A DNA stretch of 20,091 nt, taken from NCBI GenBank assembly GCA_009995705.1, contig JAADBR010000073.1:1-20091 (forward strand). Reading direction: 5' to 3'. Shown here in pieces: positions 1-7,810 of this stretch (position 1 is its first letter; the number at the start of each line of letters is the position of its first letter). Source of the DNA: Microcystis aeruginosa W13-11. GTDB taxonomy: Bacteria; Cyanobacteriota; Cyanobacteriia; Cyanobacteriales; Microcystaceae. The notes under the pieces were generated by a model. The model was given only the letters and a program-made list of their open reading frames with translations. It ran no database searches and had not been told where the DNA came from. Position numbers and translations under genes: made by a program.

Positions 1-87
1 GCTGCTGGCTTAGGAACTGGCTCTGAATTTGCCAATTTGTTGACTGTTCCTACCCTGATGGCGGCTGATTTTGCACTGATAAATTAA
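1..87 (+). CDS. C-terminal end of an unidentified protein (partial)
   Basis: The first frame is open from the window edge to a TAA at 85-87 and gives 28 residues ending in MAADFALIN. The stretch is rich in small and hydrophobic residues (GLGTGSEF, then LLTVPTLMAADFAL) and looks like a real protein end, but it is too short to assign to a family. The gene begins outside the window. The 138 nt between it and the next, opposite-strand gene hold only a heptamer repeat. The frame could be open by chance, so confidence is moderate. Confidence 0.45.
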   Translation, partial: AAGLGTGSEFANLLTVPTLMAADFALIN

Positions 88-163
88 CCAAGCCACACAG
101 CTTGTAGGGTGCGTGTTTGCGGTTAAAAAGGTCTGTAAGCGTTTTCAACACCCTAGGAGAGGG

Positions 164-184
164 GAATTATGAATTATGAATTGG
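164..184. repeat. Heptamer tandem repeat (GAATTAT)
   Basis: Three consecutive heptamers, GAATTAT, GAATTAT and GAATTGG, lie in the gap between two convergent genes. Short heptamer arrays of this type (STRR) are typical of cyanobacterial intergenic DNA. A further pair, ACTGATA ACTGCTA at 214-227, runs into the stop codon of the next gene. Confidence 0.6.
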
Positions 185-225
185 GGAGAAGGCAGAGAAA
201 AAGCTGGACTGTTTACTGATAACTG

Positions 226-561
226 CTATTCGTACAAAATCTCATCAAAACAAGCTTCTCCGACACTGGATAAAGTCCTAGCGGCAGCTTTATCGGTTTT
301 CGACTTCTGCACGAGGGCGCGGAATTGCTGTAGATTGTAACGAGCCTGGAATTTTTTAATCGTGCAGTCGCATAGGTCTTTTGCCACATCAGCAGCTAAT
401 CCTTCCCCCCGCGCTCTTTGTAAACATTCTTGACGATAACTGTCGAAAGTAGTGGCAGTATTAGAACTTTGGCTAAGGTAAACGGCATTATTAGCCTGTA
501 CTGGCACGGATAAAGCTAATAAACCGATAAAAGTTAGTAAGTATCTTTGATTTCCCATCAT
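226..561 (-). CDS. Small secreted cysteine-containing protein, hypothetical
   Basis: A 111-residue protein with a clear signal peptide: MMGNQRY, a hydrophobic core at about residues 8-20, and a likely cleavage site after VQA (residue 23). The mature part has four cysteines (C46, C64, C66, C104), the middle two as CDC, which suggests two disulfides or a metal site. I do not recognise the family. I chose the ATG pair at 561/558 because it gives a normal signal peptide. An in-frame ATG at 612 would add 17 residues and make an unusually long N-terminal region. No convincing Shine-Dalgarno precedes either start. It probably acts in the periplasm (inference). The next gene upstream is the divergently transcribed tRNA-Cys. 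Confidence 0.6.
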   Translation of the reverse strand: MMGNQRYLLTFIGLLALSVPVQANNAVYLSQSSNTATTFDSYRQECLQRARGEGLAADVAKDLCDCTIKKFQARYNLQQFRALVQKSKTDKAAARTLSSVGEACFDEILYE

Positions 562-650
562 AATCGCTTTTTTAAGCCTAAAATCCCCCGCTAGATTAGA
601 GAAACGCCGCATAAACTATAGATCGATCGCTTGACCCTTGGGTTCCACTC

Positions 651-680
651 TTGGCAAACTGTTATCTGTTATGCTAGAAT
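651..680 (+). promoter_or_regulatory. Sigma-70-type promoter for tRNA-Cys
   Basis: A -35 box TTGGCA (651-656) and a -10 box TAGAAT (675-680) are separated by 18 bp; each matches consensus at 5 of 6 positions. The expected start near 687 is about 9 nt before the mature tRNA, a normal arrangement for a single tRNA gene. Confidence 0.6.
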
Positions 681-695
681 AGACTTCTATTGATC

Positions 696-766
<71 letters not shown>

Positions 767-814
767 TGGCAAATGTCGGCAGTCTTTCTTTTATTACCTT
801 GTCTAAATGAAGAT

Positions 815-1432
815 TTACCAAGGTTTTACCTGATAGGCTGCCACTAAATAGCGAAAAATATACTCGACTATCTCTAAGTAATTCTCGGTAGTTTCTAGAG
901 ACTCACCCCACACCGTCACGCCATGGTCAGAAATCAGTAGAGCGGGAATTTCTGGGGGGAAAGTTGAGAATCTACTTTCTATTTCTGCGGCAATTTTCGG
1001 CACATTGAGATAGTTAGTAAAAACTGGCACAAATACTCGGGGATTTTCTACCCAAATACCTAAACCTTTCAACATTTCTAAGGGGGGTAAAGATAACTTG
1101 TCCTCGCGAGCAAAACGGCAAACTAAATTCGCTTCCACCGAGTGGACATGATAACAAGCTTGCGCTTGGGGAAAGAGACAATAAATCACCCGATGAATGC
1201 TAGTTTCTGCCGAAGGACGATTATCTGGATTAGGTAATTCTCTGACTTTTCCCGTCAGATCCACCCGCACAAAATCCTCTTCTGTGAGTTTACCTTTACT
1301 TTTGCCACTGGCAGTAATCCAAAAACTATGATCATCAACTTTAGCGGATAAATTACCCACCGTGCCAAGCATCCAACCCAGTTGATGAAATCTTCGGGCA
1401 GCGGCAGCTAGAGATAGACGAAAATCGCTCAT
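815..1432 (-). CDS. mtnB: Methylthioribulose-1-phosphate dehydratase
   Basis: A 205-residue class II aldolase-fold protein matching MtnB, which dehydrates 5-methylthioribulose 1-phosphate to the diketo compound in the methionine salvage pathway. Visible landmarks are GTVGNLSAK (23-31), ITASGKSKG (39-47), RPSAE (72-76), the zinc-binding HVH (H95, H97) with H170 in SDHG, and E119 in LEMLKG, the position of the family's catalytic acid. Length is normal for the family. The frame is open upstream to 1558, but the extension (GEWVVCWLQLV and so on) does not resemble the family, so the ATG at 1432 is preferred. No other salvage gene lies nearby. A fuculose-phosphate aldolase-like enzyme is the alternative, less likely given E119 and the overall match. 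Confidence 0.87.
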   Translation of the reverse strand: MSDFRLSLAAAARRFHQLGWMLGTVGNLSAKVDDHSFWITASGKSKGKLTEEDFVRVDLTGKVRELPNPDNRPSAETSIHRVIYCLFPQAQACYHVHSVEANLVCRFAREDKLSLPPLEMLKGLGIWVENPRVFVPVFTNYLNVPKIAAEIESRFSTFPPEIPALLISDHGVTVWGESLETTENYLEIVEYIFRYLVAAYQVKPW

Positions 1433-1671
1433 GGTTTTTAGAGATATGGTGGATAGGAACCGATCTATTATAACAAGTTGAAGCCAGCAGACGACCCATT
1501 CGCCAGCAGATTTGATGAGGATGTCAGTCCGGATAATCTCGCTCAAAACTAAAGCCAAGGCAGAAGAGAGCGAGGAACCAGTGAGTCAAAAAGAAGATTT
1601 AACCGTGGCAATGTGTTGGGAATGTGTTAGGTTAAAGATAATTGCAGCTTTGATGAATCGAGGGTTGAGCC

Positions 1672-2052
1672 GTGAATAACAACTTTTTCCGCAGCTATTC
1701 TGTCAATGATTCTGGTTTGGGTTGTTTCTTATCTTTGATTTTAGTCGGACTGTTGTTAGGCTCGATCGGACTAGGTTGGTTAGTCAATAGTTTTTTAATT
1801 CTCGTGGCATTCCTGATATTTTCCCCTGTGATTGCTTGGGGGATTTTTCGCTGGTGGTTACGACGCAATTTAGTTGAAGATAGCTGTCCCGTCTGTAGCT
1901 ACGAATTTACGGGTTTTAATCGCACAGAATGCCAATGTCCTAACTGTGGTGAACCGTTGAAAGTGGAAGGGGGTAAGTTTATTATTCTCACCCCTCCCGG
2001 TACGATCGATGTACAGGCGATCGAAGTACCTACCGGACAGTTAGAAGATTAG
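1672..2052 (+). CDS. Membrane protein with C-terminal zinc ribbon, hypothetical
   Basis: A 126-residue protein with two hydrophobic segments (about residues 17-37 and 39-60) followed by RWWLRR, which should face the cytoplasm. After it come cysteines C72 and C75 (CPVC) and C87, C89 and C92 (CQCPNC), a rubredoxin-like zinc ribbon, then a short acidic tail. The GTG at 1672 is the first possible start because an in-frame TGA lies at 1666-1668; AGG at 1661-1663 is a suitable ribosome-binding site 8 nt away. The function is unknown. A membrane-anchored metal-binding or redox-sensing role is only inference. It is convergent with the next gene, with a 10-nt gap. Confidence 0.68.
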   Translation: MNNNFFRSYSVNDSGLGCFLSLILVGLLLGSIGLGWLVNSFLILVAFLIFSPVIAWGIFRWWLRRNLVEDSCPVCSYEFTGFNRTECQCPNCGEPLKVEGGKFIILTPPGTIDVQAIEVPTGQLED

Positions 2053-2062
2053 GGTCAAACCA

Positions 2063-2305
2063 TCACCATCTAGGCACGCGCACCAAACTGAAAGCGGGGG
2101 TTCTGAATTTTAACAATAACAGCAGTCCCAGCAGGTGAATTGACCAATGAACGAGAACTAAGCCCCAAATAATTGCAAAAATCAAACTACCAACGGCAAG
2201 AGCTTTAAAAATATCATTATCGGTCTTTTGATACCAGAGAAGACTAAGGAAGGAAAGCAGTAGGAGTAGAAGGGGAAAAAGTGGGGAGAACATGGGGATC
2301 ACCAT
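2063..2305 (-). CDS. Small membrane protein, hypothetical
   Basis: An 80-residue, strongly hydrophobic protein with two predicted membrane helices (about residues 6-24 and 34-60) and a basic C-terminal end (FRTPAFSLVRVPRW). An alternative ATG at 2293 would remove four residues; no Shine-Dalgarno sequence separates the two options. I do not recognise the family. It converges with the zinc-ribbon gene. Composition and the even spread of polar residues between the helices favour a real gene, but its small size keeps confidence moderate. Confidence 0.5.
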   Translation of the reverse strand: MVIPMFSPLFPLLLLLLSFLSLLWYQKTDNDIFKALAVGSLIFAIIWGLVLVHWSIHLLGLLLLLKFRTPAFSLVRVPRW

Positions 2306-2407
2306 TGGGTGAGGGGACTGTCTTCACATCCATAGCCTATCATTTTCCCTTTGCCACTACGGGTAGCAGCGGCTACATTCCCCCCTATTTGTCATAAATC
2401 TTTAGAA

Positions 2408-3841
2408 TCAAATTAAAAAGTTTACAAGCCAATCTTTTAGTATAAAGGTGGCGCGACAATCATCCTCATTGTAACGTAAAATAGCCGCCAATAAAGTCCG
2501 ATCTCCTGTTTTTAACCACTGGTCATACCACCAAACGCATTGATCCCCGCTTACTCCTCGATCGCGCCATTGAAAGCCAATCCAGTTAGCGAGGGATTTT
2601 AAAGAATAACTTTCCACGGGAAAAGTTACCGAATTAACTACCTGATAGTGCAGATCAAAACAGCGAGAAACTAACTGATTAATCAAAGAAGAAGGAGTTT
2701 TATAAAGATAACCTAATCGCTTAATTGTTTCCACTTCGTACTCAGAAAAGTGAAAAATTGGTGCTTGATAATCCTGCATGACTAAGGTTAAGAATTCCTG
2801 CCAAATCCTGCCTTCATCTTCTGGCTTTTCTGCCAAAAAGGGATAAAATTGCTGGGTATTAACTCGATAATCAACCCGTAAAATCCCCAAAAGATAATCT
2901 AAATTCTGTTCTGGTTCCGCTTCGATGTCAAAATAAAATTCAATCTCGGCCCTCGGTAGGGGAGACAAATAAGCAGTTTTGCCCTTGCTTTTGCGAAAGG
3001 CCCGATTTTCAATAATTGCTTGGGCTTGTAATTGTAACTGATTAGCCACCTCTAACCCCATCCCCTCCCCCATACGGGTAGGACAGGTAAGCGCCAGGGA
3101 TTCCATGGTGGAAACCCCCAAAGACTGTAAAAATTGGTAACGACTGGGAGTCACCCCCGGGACTAAAGAAAGATGTTGACTCGCTTGAGCAATACCATAA
3201 CAGTGACTATACCAATGACATAAACTGCAACGCTGACGCGAGATAAAAACTTCTGGTTCTTGGTGATTAATCACCATTTCGGCAAACTTTTTGATTATTT
3301 CCTCTAGTTTAGTTAACCAGAGATTCAATTCCACCCGATAGCGATTATGACGACGTAGGACAATTTCCGAGTAATTGGGAAAAACTCCCTGCATACCAGC
3401 CAACAAATAGGCGTAAAAAGTAGCCAACATCTTATATTCAGGCTTAGGACGGCGACCGAGTTGTATATTGAGGGGATAATAAACCCAATCGCCAAATTTC
3501 GACTCTCCTGCCTGTTTAATTAATAAATGCGGGGAACCGGTTAAAGAGAAGGGATAGCCAGATTGTAAAAGGACTCCGTGATAAATACAGGGTACCCCCT
3601 GACCCATCAAAGCTTCCGTTTCCCTAGCGGCGGCTAAAATATCAGTGCCGGGGGTAGTCAGGGAACAATAATCGGGATAGGAGTCTTGCAGGACTTTTTT
3701 AACGTGACTTTGACTCTCCTGGCGCAATTTAAGCAAAAAATCTCGCTCAGGGTCTTTTTCTTGGCTATTGCCGTAGAGATTTAAAAACCCACGGCGTTGA
3801 CAACGTTGGTAGTCTAGAAGTAGATCATCGGTCAGTAGCAT
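2408..3841 (-). CDS. TM0106-type RecB-family nuclease with RNase H-like C-terminus
   Basis: A 477-residue protein with the layout of the TM0106 family. An N-terminal RecB-like PD-(D/E)XK domain carries one cysteine (C14) near the start and three later (C205, C208, C214), the spacing expected for a Cas4/AddB-like iron-sulfur cluster. A helix-hairpin-helix-like stretch follows (LVPGVTPSRYQFLQSLG, from residue 226). A C-terminal RNase H-like exonuclease domain carries DIE (D305, E307) and YNEDD (457-461). The usual RecB acidic residues are not where I expect them: GSPH (102-105) in place of GxxD, and NIQ (125-127) in place of DxK. The N-terminal domain may therefore bind rather than cut DNA (inference). 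The ATG at 3841 is preferred over an upstream TTG at 3850. The tnpB relic ends 42 nt upstream on the same strand. Substrate unknown. Confidence 0.75.
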   Translation of the reverse strand: MLLTDDLLLDYQRCQRRGFLNLYGNSQEKDPERDFLLKLRQESQSHVKKVLQDSYPDYCSLTTPGTDILAAARETEALMGQGVPCIYHGVLLQSGYPFSLTGSPHLLIKQAGESKFGDWVYYPLNIQLGRRPKPEYKMLATFYAYLLAGMQGVFPNYSEIVLRRHNRYRVELNLWLTKLEEIIKKFAEMVINHQEPEVFISRQRCSLCHWYSHCYGIAQASQHLSLVPGVTPSRYQFLQSLGVSTMESLALTCPTRMGEGMGLEVANQLQLQAQAIIENRAFRKSKGKTAYLSPLPRAEIEFYFDIEAEPEQNLDYLLGILRVDYRVNTQQFYPFLAEKPEDEGRIWQEFLTLVMQDYQAPIFHFSEYEVETIKRLGYLYKTPSSLINQLVSRCFDLHYQVVNSVTFPVESYSLKSLANWIGFQWRDRGVSGDQCVWWYDQWLKTGDRTLLAAILRYNEDDCRATFILKDWLVNFLI

Positions 3842-3882
3842 TATGTACAAGGAGAAAAGTTAAGCTTTCCTGGACCAGTGAG

Positions 3883-3911
3883 TTGACACTCCCATCGCAC
3901 TCATGCGAGGG
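3883..3911 (-). other. Right-end hairpin / omega-RNA 3' end of the TnpB element
   Basis: On the plus strand CCCaTCGCA (3891-3899) pairs with TGCGAGGG (3904-3911), with one bulged A; the tnpB stop codon lies at the loop (3901-3903). In TnpB systems this part of the transcript ends the omega-RNA scaffold and the sequence just beyond the element serves as guide. Here the guide would start at 3882 and read CTCACTGGTCCAGGAA on the minus strand. This role is inferred from position and family knowledge. Confidence 0.5.
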
Positions 3912-5290
3912 ATTTTTGGTTGATTGACTTAAGTTGTCTTGACAGGAGTTCGGTGAGGCTCACTCGAGCCGTATTACTACCAACCAAGATAGAGCTTAAA
4001 TCTCCCCAAACCGAGCGCAAGTCGAGGTGCCAGTTTCCAATATGCCCTATCGTAGCTTTTTTGAGTATATTTAATGCCGCCATCTTGTCTCTATCTTCCA
4101 TACACCCACACAAACAAACATGAGTTCTGACTGATAGAGACTTTTTGACTAACCGACCACAGTTAAGGCATTCTTGACTTGTATAGGCTAGATTAACTGC
4201 AATAGTTAATCGGCCGTATTTAATACCAAAATACTCAAGCCATTTTCTGAATGGCGACCAACCTGCGTCATTAATACTCTTGGCTAGTTTTTGATTACAC
4301 ACAAGGTCTTTGACTTTTAAATCGACCTGAGCTATCAAGTCGTTTGACTGAATTAAACGGAGTGACAATTTTTTAGCAAACTCTTCTCGCTGCCTACTTA
4401 CTTTAAAATGTCCCTTGTCGTACTTTTGTCTAGCCTTTTTGTAGTTATTGACTGCTTTTGTCTTCTGTTAAACTCTTTCGACTTTCTTCTATTCAGTTTA
4501 TTAAGGCATTTTTCTGCTTTTCGATAATACTTAGGAGGCTCTACTGTATTCCCGTTGCTGTCAGCATCAAGATCTTTTAGTCCCACGTCTGAACCTAGAC
4601 ATTTTTTAGTAGGCTCTAATTGTGGAGTTATATCTCTAATATCGAGTTTTCGCATTAGCTGGCAATAGTATCCGTCAGCATATTTAACTATTCTCACCCG
4701 TTGAATTTGCCATTCTTGGAAATAGAATAAATCTCGACTACCAATTAGTTTTAACTCTCTGATGTTTTTTTCATCGGTGAAAGTTATTCTTTGGGAATCT
4801 CGATTAAGTTTCCAACCTGACTTTTTCAACTCAACAGAATGAGTGCTTTTAGAGTATCTAGGATACCCTTTCCTATCAGCAATTTTGGCCCTTCTAGGTT
4901 CTGTGTGATAAGTTTAACTTACATAGGATCGATCTTTGCGTCCTCTGTGTTTGGTGTGGTTCCCTCCATTCCCTCGCCAGCAGGACTGTATCTCAGAATA
5001 CATTTTACCCACCAAATCCAAAAGAGCCCAATTTTGTTCTTACAGTTACTATAAAACTGAGGAATAGCAGTCCAAGCCTGTTGATAAGCTGTAGAGTTAA
5101 GCTCTTTGACGAAAGAATATTCATCTCTTAATTGAGTTGTATATCGATAAATATCTTTTTGTCCTACTCCTTGATTGTCTTGCCAATATCTAAGACATTT
5201 ATTCCGAACAAACTGGACTGTCCGAATAGCCTCATCAATGGCTTGATATTGAGATGGTTTTCCCCTAAGCTTGTACTCTAAAACAAATAT
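3901..5290 (-). pseudogene. tnpB: tnpB (RNA-guided endonuclease) relic
   Basis: Translating pieces in successive minus-strand frames gives a recognisable TnpB. The N-terminus FVLEYKLRGKPSQYQ (from about 5287) appears to have ATA where the start ATG is expected. QFYSNCKNKI (to about 5030) is interrupted by about 150 nt containing an in-frame stop. Homology resumes at KGYPRYSKSTHSVEL (from about 4873). GSDVGLK with the RuvC-I Asp follows, then a frameshift near 4460, then QSNDLIAQVDLKV, where the RuvC-II Glu is Val. The zinc ribbon CLNCG...CLCGC and DRDKMAA with the RuvC-III Asp remain. The gene is clearly dead: start loss, insertion, stop, frameshift and a lost catalytic residue. Confidence 0.85.
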
Positions 5291-5344
5291 TTTTTGCCCC
5301 GAACCCAGTCGAAGGCTGCGTTAACGACCCAACGATCGCAGGAC

Positions 5345-5373
5345 ATTCTAGCATACTAAAACTAAATTGGTAA
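5345..5373 (-). promoter_or_regulatory. Possible promoter of the tnpB relic
   Basis: On the minus strand TTACCA (5373-5368) and TAGAAT (5350-5345) are separated by 17 bp, about 55 nt before the degenerate start. The -10 box is good (5 of 6) and the -35 box is weak (4 of 6). Between it and the gene, CTGCG/CGCAG arms (5316-5320 and 5337-5341) could form a left-end hairpin. Confidence 0.35.
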
Positions 5374-5892
5374 TTATAGATTAGAGTTATTCTTAGCCGT
5401 GCTTCGTGTCACTGAGCCTTGACATTGAGCGCGTCGAAATGTGTCGAAGTGCTGTTCTATACTGGTTGGCCTTTCATCCCTCGGTAAAACCCTGTTCATT
5501 AGTCACATCTTTCTTAACATTTCAACCCTTTGTAGCACAGGGCTTTCAAGACTCGGTTAACAATCTGTAATATTCCTTGTTGACACCCTTACTGACAAAG
5601 AAAAAACTGAAATCAAGTCAGGATAAGGATTGGAGTGCTTACTGACAAAATTGTTAAGAAAGATATCCATAAGGGATAGGGTAAAACCGAGGGTTCCTTC
5701 AAGCCGACATTTTAGGTAAATATTTAGTAAGCAGAAATTAATCATCCCTCTTCGGTCTTAATCTTAAGTAACAGTGAAAAGTTCTAGCGGATTGGGTTAA
5801 GATCGAGACGTAACCCGAAAAAAATTGCAACAGTAATCGGTGGAAATCCCTCCGGTGGGTTATTAACGGAAATTTTTTTACTAGCAATCCCT
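5374..5892. other. Gene-free region with repeats
   Basis: No convincing coding region. A 62-codon minus-strand frame at 5557-5745 has no recognisable features and coincides with one arm of an inverted repeat. At about 5402-5450 there is a short composite of motifs around CACTGAGC and CATTGAGCGCGTCGAA, resembling dispersed intergenic repeats of cyanobacteria. CTTACTGACAAA occurs twice (5588-5599 and 5638-5649). Directly before the next gene, an AT-rich stretch (5870-5880) follows a small GC-rich patch CCCTCCGGTGGG (5848-5859). I see no clear promoter. Confidence 0.5.
5478..5693. repeat. Imperfect inverted repeat, 42-nt arms, 132-nt spacer
   Basis: The left arm 5478-5519 and the reverse complement of the right arm 5652-5693 have equal length and agree at 32 of 42 positions by hand. 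The ends are perfect: CCCTCGGT at the outside (8 of 8) and ATCTTTCTTAACA at the inside (13 of 13), with CCCT conserved between. It may be a miniature element with long terminal repeats or two inverted copies of one repeat. No transposase is encoded. Confidence 0.6.
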
Positions 5893-6354
5893 ATGAACTA
5901 TCATCCGCCCTCACAGCCCCTGCCCGCCCCCTGTATTATTGATTCTGGCGTGGTCATCGCTAAAGAAGATATGCGTCGTCTCCTTGATGATATCGGACGA
6001 GTTCGCTACATCCATAGTCTCGAAGGGGTGATTCAGAGTGAAGGGGAGGGATGGATAGTAGAAGTTTTCGCCGATTATCAGCAAAGCACCCTAGTTGCTA
6101 ACTACAGTCTTTATCTCAATACCTATAGCTTCGATTATCTGCGTCTAACCCGCTCTCCCGACGGTGAAACCTATTTTGATTTGGTTCAAGACAATCGGCA
6201 ATTACGGCTGATTCCCCTGAGTAATCCACTGCAAGACCCCGATATGAAAGCCCGTCTCAATGCTGATACCCTCGAAGCCATGGTTACTCAGGTACTTTCT
6301 GCTAAGTGGGATGTGCAGTTTGAAGACGAAGACGACAACGATTGCCCCTTTTAG
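5893..6354 (+). CDS. Conserved-looking cyanobacterial hypothetical protein
   Basis: A 153-residue soluble protein with no signal peptide or membrane segment. The N-terminus is proline-rich (HPPSQPLPAPC), the middle looks like alternating strands and helices (EGVIQSEGEGWIVEVF, YLNTYSFDYLRL), and the tail is very acidic, ending EDEDDNDCPF. I do not recognise a domain. Codon use matches the neighbouring tgt gene, which begins 45 nt downstream on the same strand, so cotranscription is plausible. The ATG at 5893 is the natural start; no strong Shine-Dalgarno is seen. Confidence 0.7.
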   Translation: MNYHPPSQPLPAPCIIDSGVVIAKEDMRRLLDDIGRVRYIHSLEGVIQSEGEGWIVEVFADYQQSTLVANYSLYLNTYSFDYLRLTRSPDGETYFDLVQDNRQLRLIPLSNPLQDPDMKARLNADTLEAMVTQVLSAKWDVQFEDEDDNDCPF

Positions 6355-6370
6355 GCAGTGAGAAAAAATA

Positions 6371-6398
6371 CTGATAACCGATAACTGATAACTGAAAC
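6371..6398. repeat. Heptamer tandem repeat (CTGATAA) abutting the tgt start
   Basis: Four heptamers, CTGATAA, CCGATAA, CTGATAA and CTGAAAC, fill the gap up to one base before the GTG start of tgt. The repeat occupies the place where a ribosome-binding site should be, and no Shine-Dalgarno is present. Confidence 0.75.
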
Positions 6399-6399
6399 A

Positions 6400-7524
6400 G
6401 TGGGATTTTCCTTTGAATTAATCACCCAGTGTCCCCAAACTGGTGCGCGGGTTGGGGTCTGGCATACTCCCCATGGACCGGTAGAAACACCCCGTTTTAT
6501 GCCCGTGGGAACTTTGGCCACGGTGAAAGGTTTGACCCCCGCTCAAATCGCCAGCACGGGAGCGCAAATGATTCTCGCTAATACCTATCACCTGCATCTG
6601 CAGCCCGGAGAAAGTATCATCGAGAAAGCGGGAGGTTTACACGATTTTATGGCTTGGAATCAGCCAATATTAACAGATTCGGGTGGATTTCAGGTATTTA
6701 GCCTCAGTCAACTCCGGCAAATTAAAGAATCAGGAGTCACCTTTCGATCGCCCCGGGACGGTAGAATAATCGAAATCACGCCAGAAAAATCGATTCAGAT
6801 TCAAAATGCCCTCGGTGCTGATGTGATTATGGCCTTCGATGAATGTCCCCCCACGGGAGTCAGTCATGAGACCATGAAAGCATCTATAGAACGCACCTAT
6901 CGCTGGTTAGAGCGCTGTCTGACAGCCCATCAACGACCTCAACAACAGGCTTTATTCGCCATAGTGCAGGGGGGAATCTATGAGGATTTACGGGCAGCGG
7001 CGGCGCAATCTTTAGTAAAACTCGATTTACCCGGTTATGCTATCGGGGGCGTGAGTGTGGGGGAAGAAACGAGCCTAATTCATCGTATTGTCCAGATAAC
7101 TGCCCCTTTACTCCCCGAAAATAAACCCCGTTATCTGATGGGAGTGGGAACCTATCGAGAAATGGCCAAGGCGATTGCTAGTGGCATAGATCTGTTTGAT
7201 TGCGTTATTCCCACTCGTTTTGGTCGCCATGGCACAGCTTTGGTGCGGGGAGAGCGTTGGAACCTCAAAAATGCCCGTTTTAAGGAGGATTTAGCCCCTT
7301 TAGACGAGACTTGTCCCTGTTACACCTGTCAACACTTTAGCCGTGCCTATCTGAATCATTTAATTAAATCGGGGGAAATGTTGGGTTATATTCTCTTATC
7401 TCTGCACAATATCGCCGAATTAATCAGATTTACCCGTGAAATTCGTCAATCTATTCTAGGGGGGACTTTTGCCCAAGATTTTGCCCCTTGGCTTGAGGAT
7501 GCCGTAGATGTTACCCCAACGTGA
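6400..7524 (+). CDS. tgt: tRNA-guanine transglycosylase
   Basis: A 374-residue protein that exchanges guanine-34 for the queuosine precursor preQ1 in tRNAs with GUN anticodons. Key residues are present: D93 in TDSGGFQ (general acid/base), D267 in [12 protein letters not shown] (nucleophile), GGVSVGE substrate loop (216-222), and the zinc ligands C305, C307, C310 and H336 with the spacing known from the Zymomonas enzyme. Length is normal. The start is GTG at 6400, giving VGFSFELI, which aligns with typical family N-termini; the heptamer repeat directly precedes it. The stop at 7522-7524 overlaps a possible GTG of the psbK frame, and psbK follows closely, so the two are probably cotranscribed. 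Confidence 0.95.
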   Translation: MGFSFELITQCPQTGARVGVWHTPHGPVETPRFMPVGTLATVKGLTPAQIASTGAQMILANTYHLHLQPGESIIEKAGGLHDFMAWNQPILTDSGGFQVFSLSQLRQIKESGVTFRSPRDGRIIEITPEKSIQIQNALGADVIMAFDECPPTGVSHETMKASIERTYRWLERCLTAHQRPQQQALFAIVQGGIYEDLRAAAAQSLVKLDLPGYAIGGVSVGEETSLIHRIVQITAPLLPENKPRYLMGVGTYREMAKAIASGIDLFDCVIPTRFGRHGTALVRGERWNLKNARFKEDLAPLDETCPCYTCQHFSRAYLNHLIKSGEMLGYILLSLHNIAELIRFTREIRQSILGGTFAQDFAPWLEDAVDVTPT

Positions 7525-7574
7525 TAAAATTTCAGGAAACGTTTGAAAATTTTCTTGTCAAGGTAGATAGAGAG

Positions 7575-7712
7575 ATGGAAACTGCACTTTTGTTCGCCAA
7601 ATTGCCAGAAGCATACCAAATTTTCGACCCCTTAGTCGATGTCTTGCCCCTGATTCCCCTATTTTTCCTCTTGCTGGCCTTTGTTTGGCAAGCATCCGTC
7701 GGTTTTAAATAA
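7575..7712 (+). CDS. psbK: Photosystem II subunit K (precursor)
   Basis: A 45-residue protein whose mature part, beginning [14 protein letters not shown], is the well-conserved PsbK sequence with a single membrane helix ([16 protein letters not shown]) and a short C-terminal tail. The leader METALLFA would be removed before Lys9. PsbK sits at the edge of photosystem II in the thylakoid membrane, next to CP43. The ATG at 7575 gives the normal precursor length. The frame is open upstream to a GTG at 7521 that overlaps the tgt stop as GTGA, which would add 18 residues not expected for the family. It lies 50 nt after tgt on the same strand. Confidence 0.93.
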   Translation: METALLFAKLPEAYQIFDPLVDVLPLIPLFFLLLAFVWQASVGFK

Positions 7713-7723
7713 ATCGACCCTCA

Positions 7724-7772
7724 ATTATCAGTTATCAGTGAGCAGTTATCAGTTATCAGTGAGCAGTTATCA
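7724..7772. repeat. Heptamer array (GTTATCA / GTGAGCA), 7 units
   Basis: Exactly seven heptamers span 49 nt: ATTATCA, GTTATCA, GTGAGCA, GTTATCA, GTTATCA, GTGAGCA, GTTATCA. It is the reverse-strand form of the TGATAAC repeat before tgt and before lpxC. It lies in the 266-nt gap between the convergent psbK and pentapeptide genes. Confidence 0.85.
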
Positions 7773-7781
7773 GCTTCTGAA

Positions 7782-7810
7782 GGCAAGAGGCAACAGGCAA
7801 GAAGGCAAAA
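7782..7810. repeat. Heptamer array (GGCAAGA)
   Basis: GGCAAGA, GGCAACA and GGCAAGA run in tandem, followed after one extra A by GGCAAAA. It is the reverse-complement form of the CTCTTGC array at 18634-18661. Confidence 0.7.

Larger units (their letters stand above)
3883..5373 (-). mobile_element. Decayed IS200/IS605-group (TnpB-only) element
   Basis: The region contains a tnpB relic on the minus strand and, past its 3' end, a right-end hairpin. It lies immediately upstream of the nuclease gene. The right boundary is placed at 3883, where the minus strand reads GGGAGTGTCAA, a sequence typical of the right end of such elements. The left boundary is uncertain; I set it at the putative promoter near 5373. 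No tnpA (Y1 transposase) is visible, so the element would have depended on one in trans. It shows no intact function. Confidence 0.7.

Noticed and set aside
1433..1558. Upstream extension of mtnB
   Set aside because: The extra 42 residues do not resemble MtnB and the ATG at 1432 gives the normal family length.
5557..5745. 62-codon minus-strand frame
   Set aside because: No recognisable features, no ribosome-binding site, and it lies across one arm of the inverted repeat.
7724..7810. CRISPR-like array
   Set aside because: Units are only 7 nt, directly adjacent and without spacers; they are short tandem repeats.
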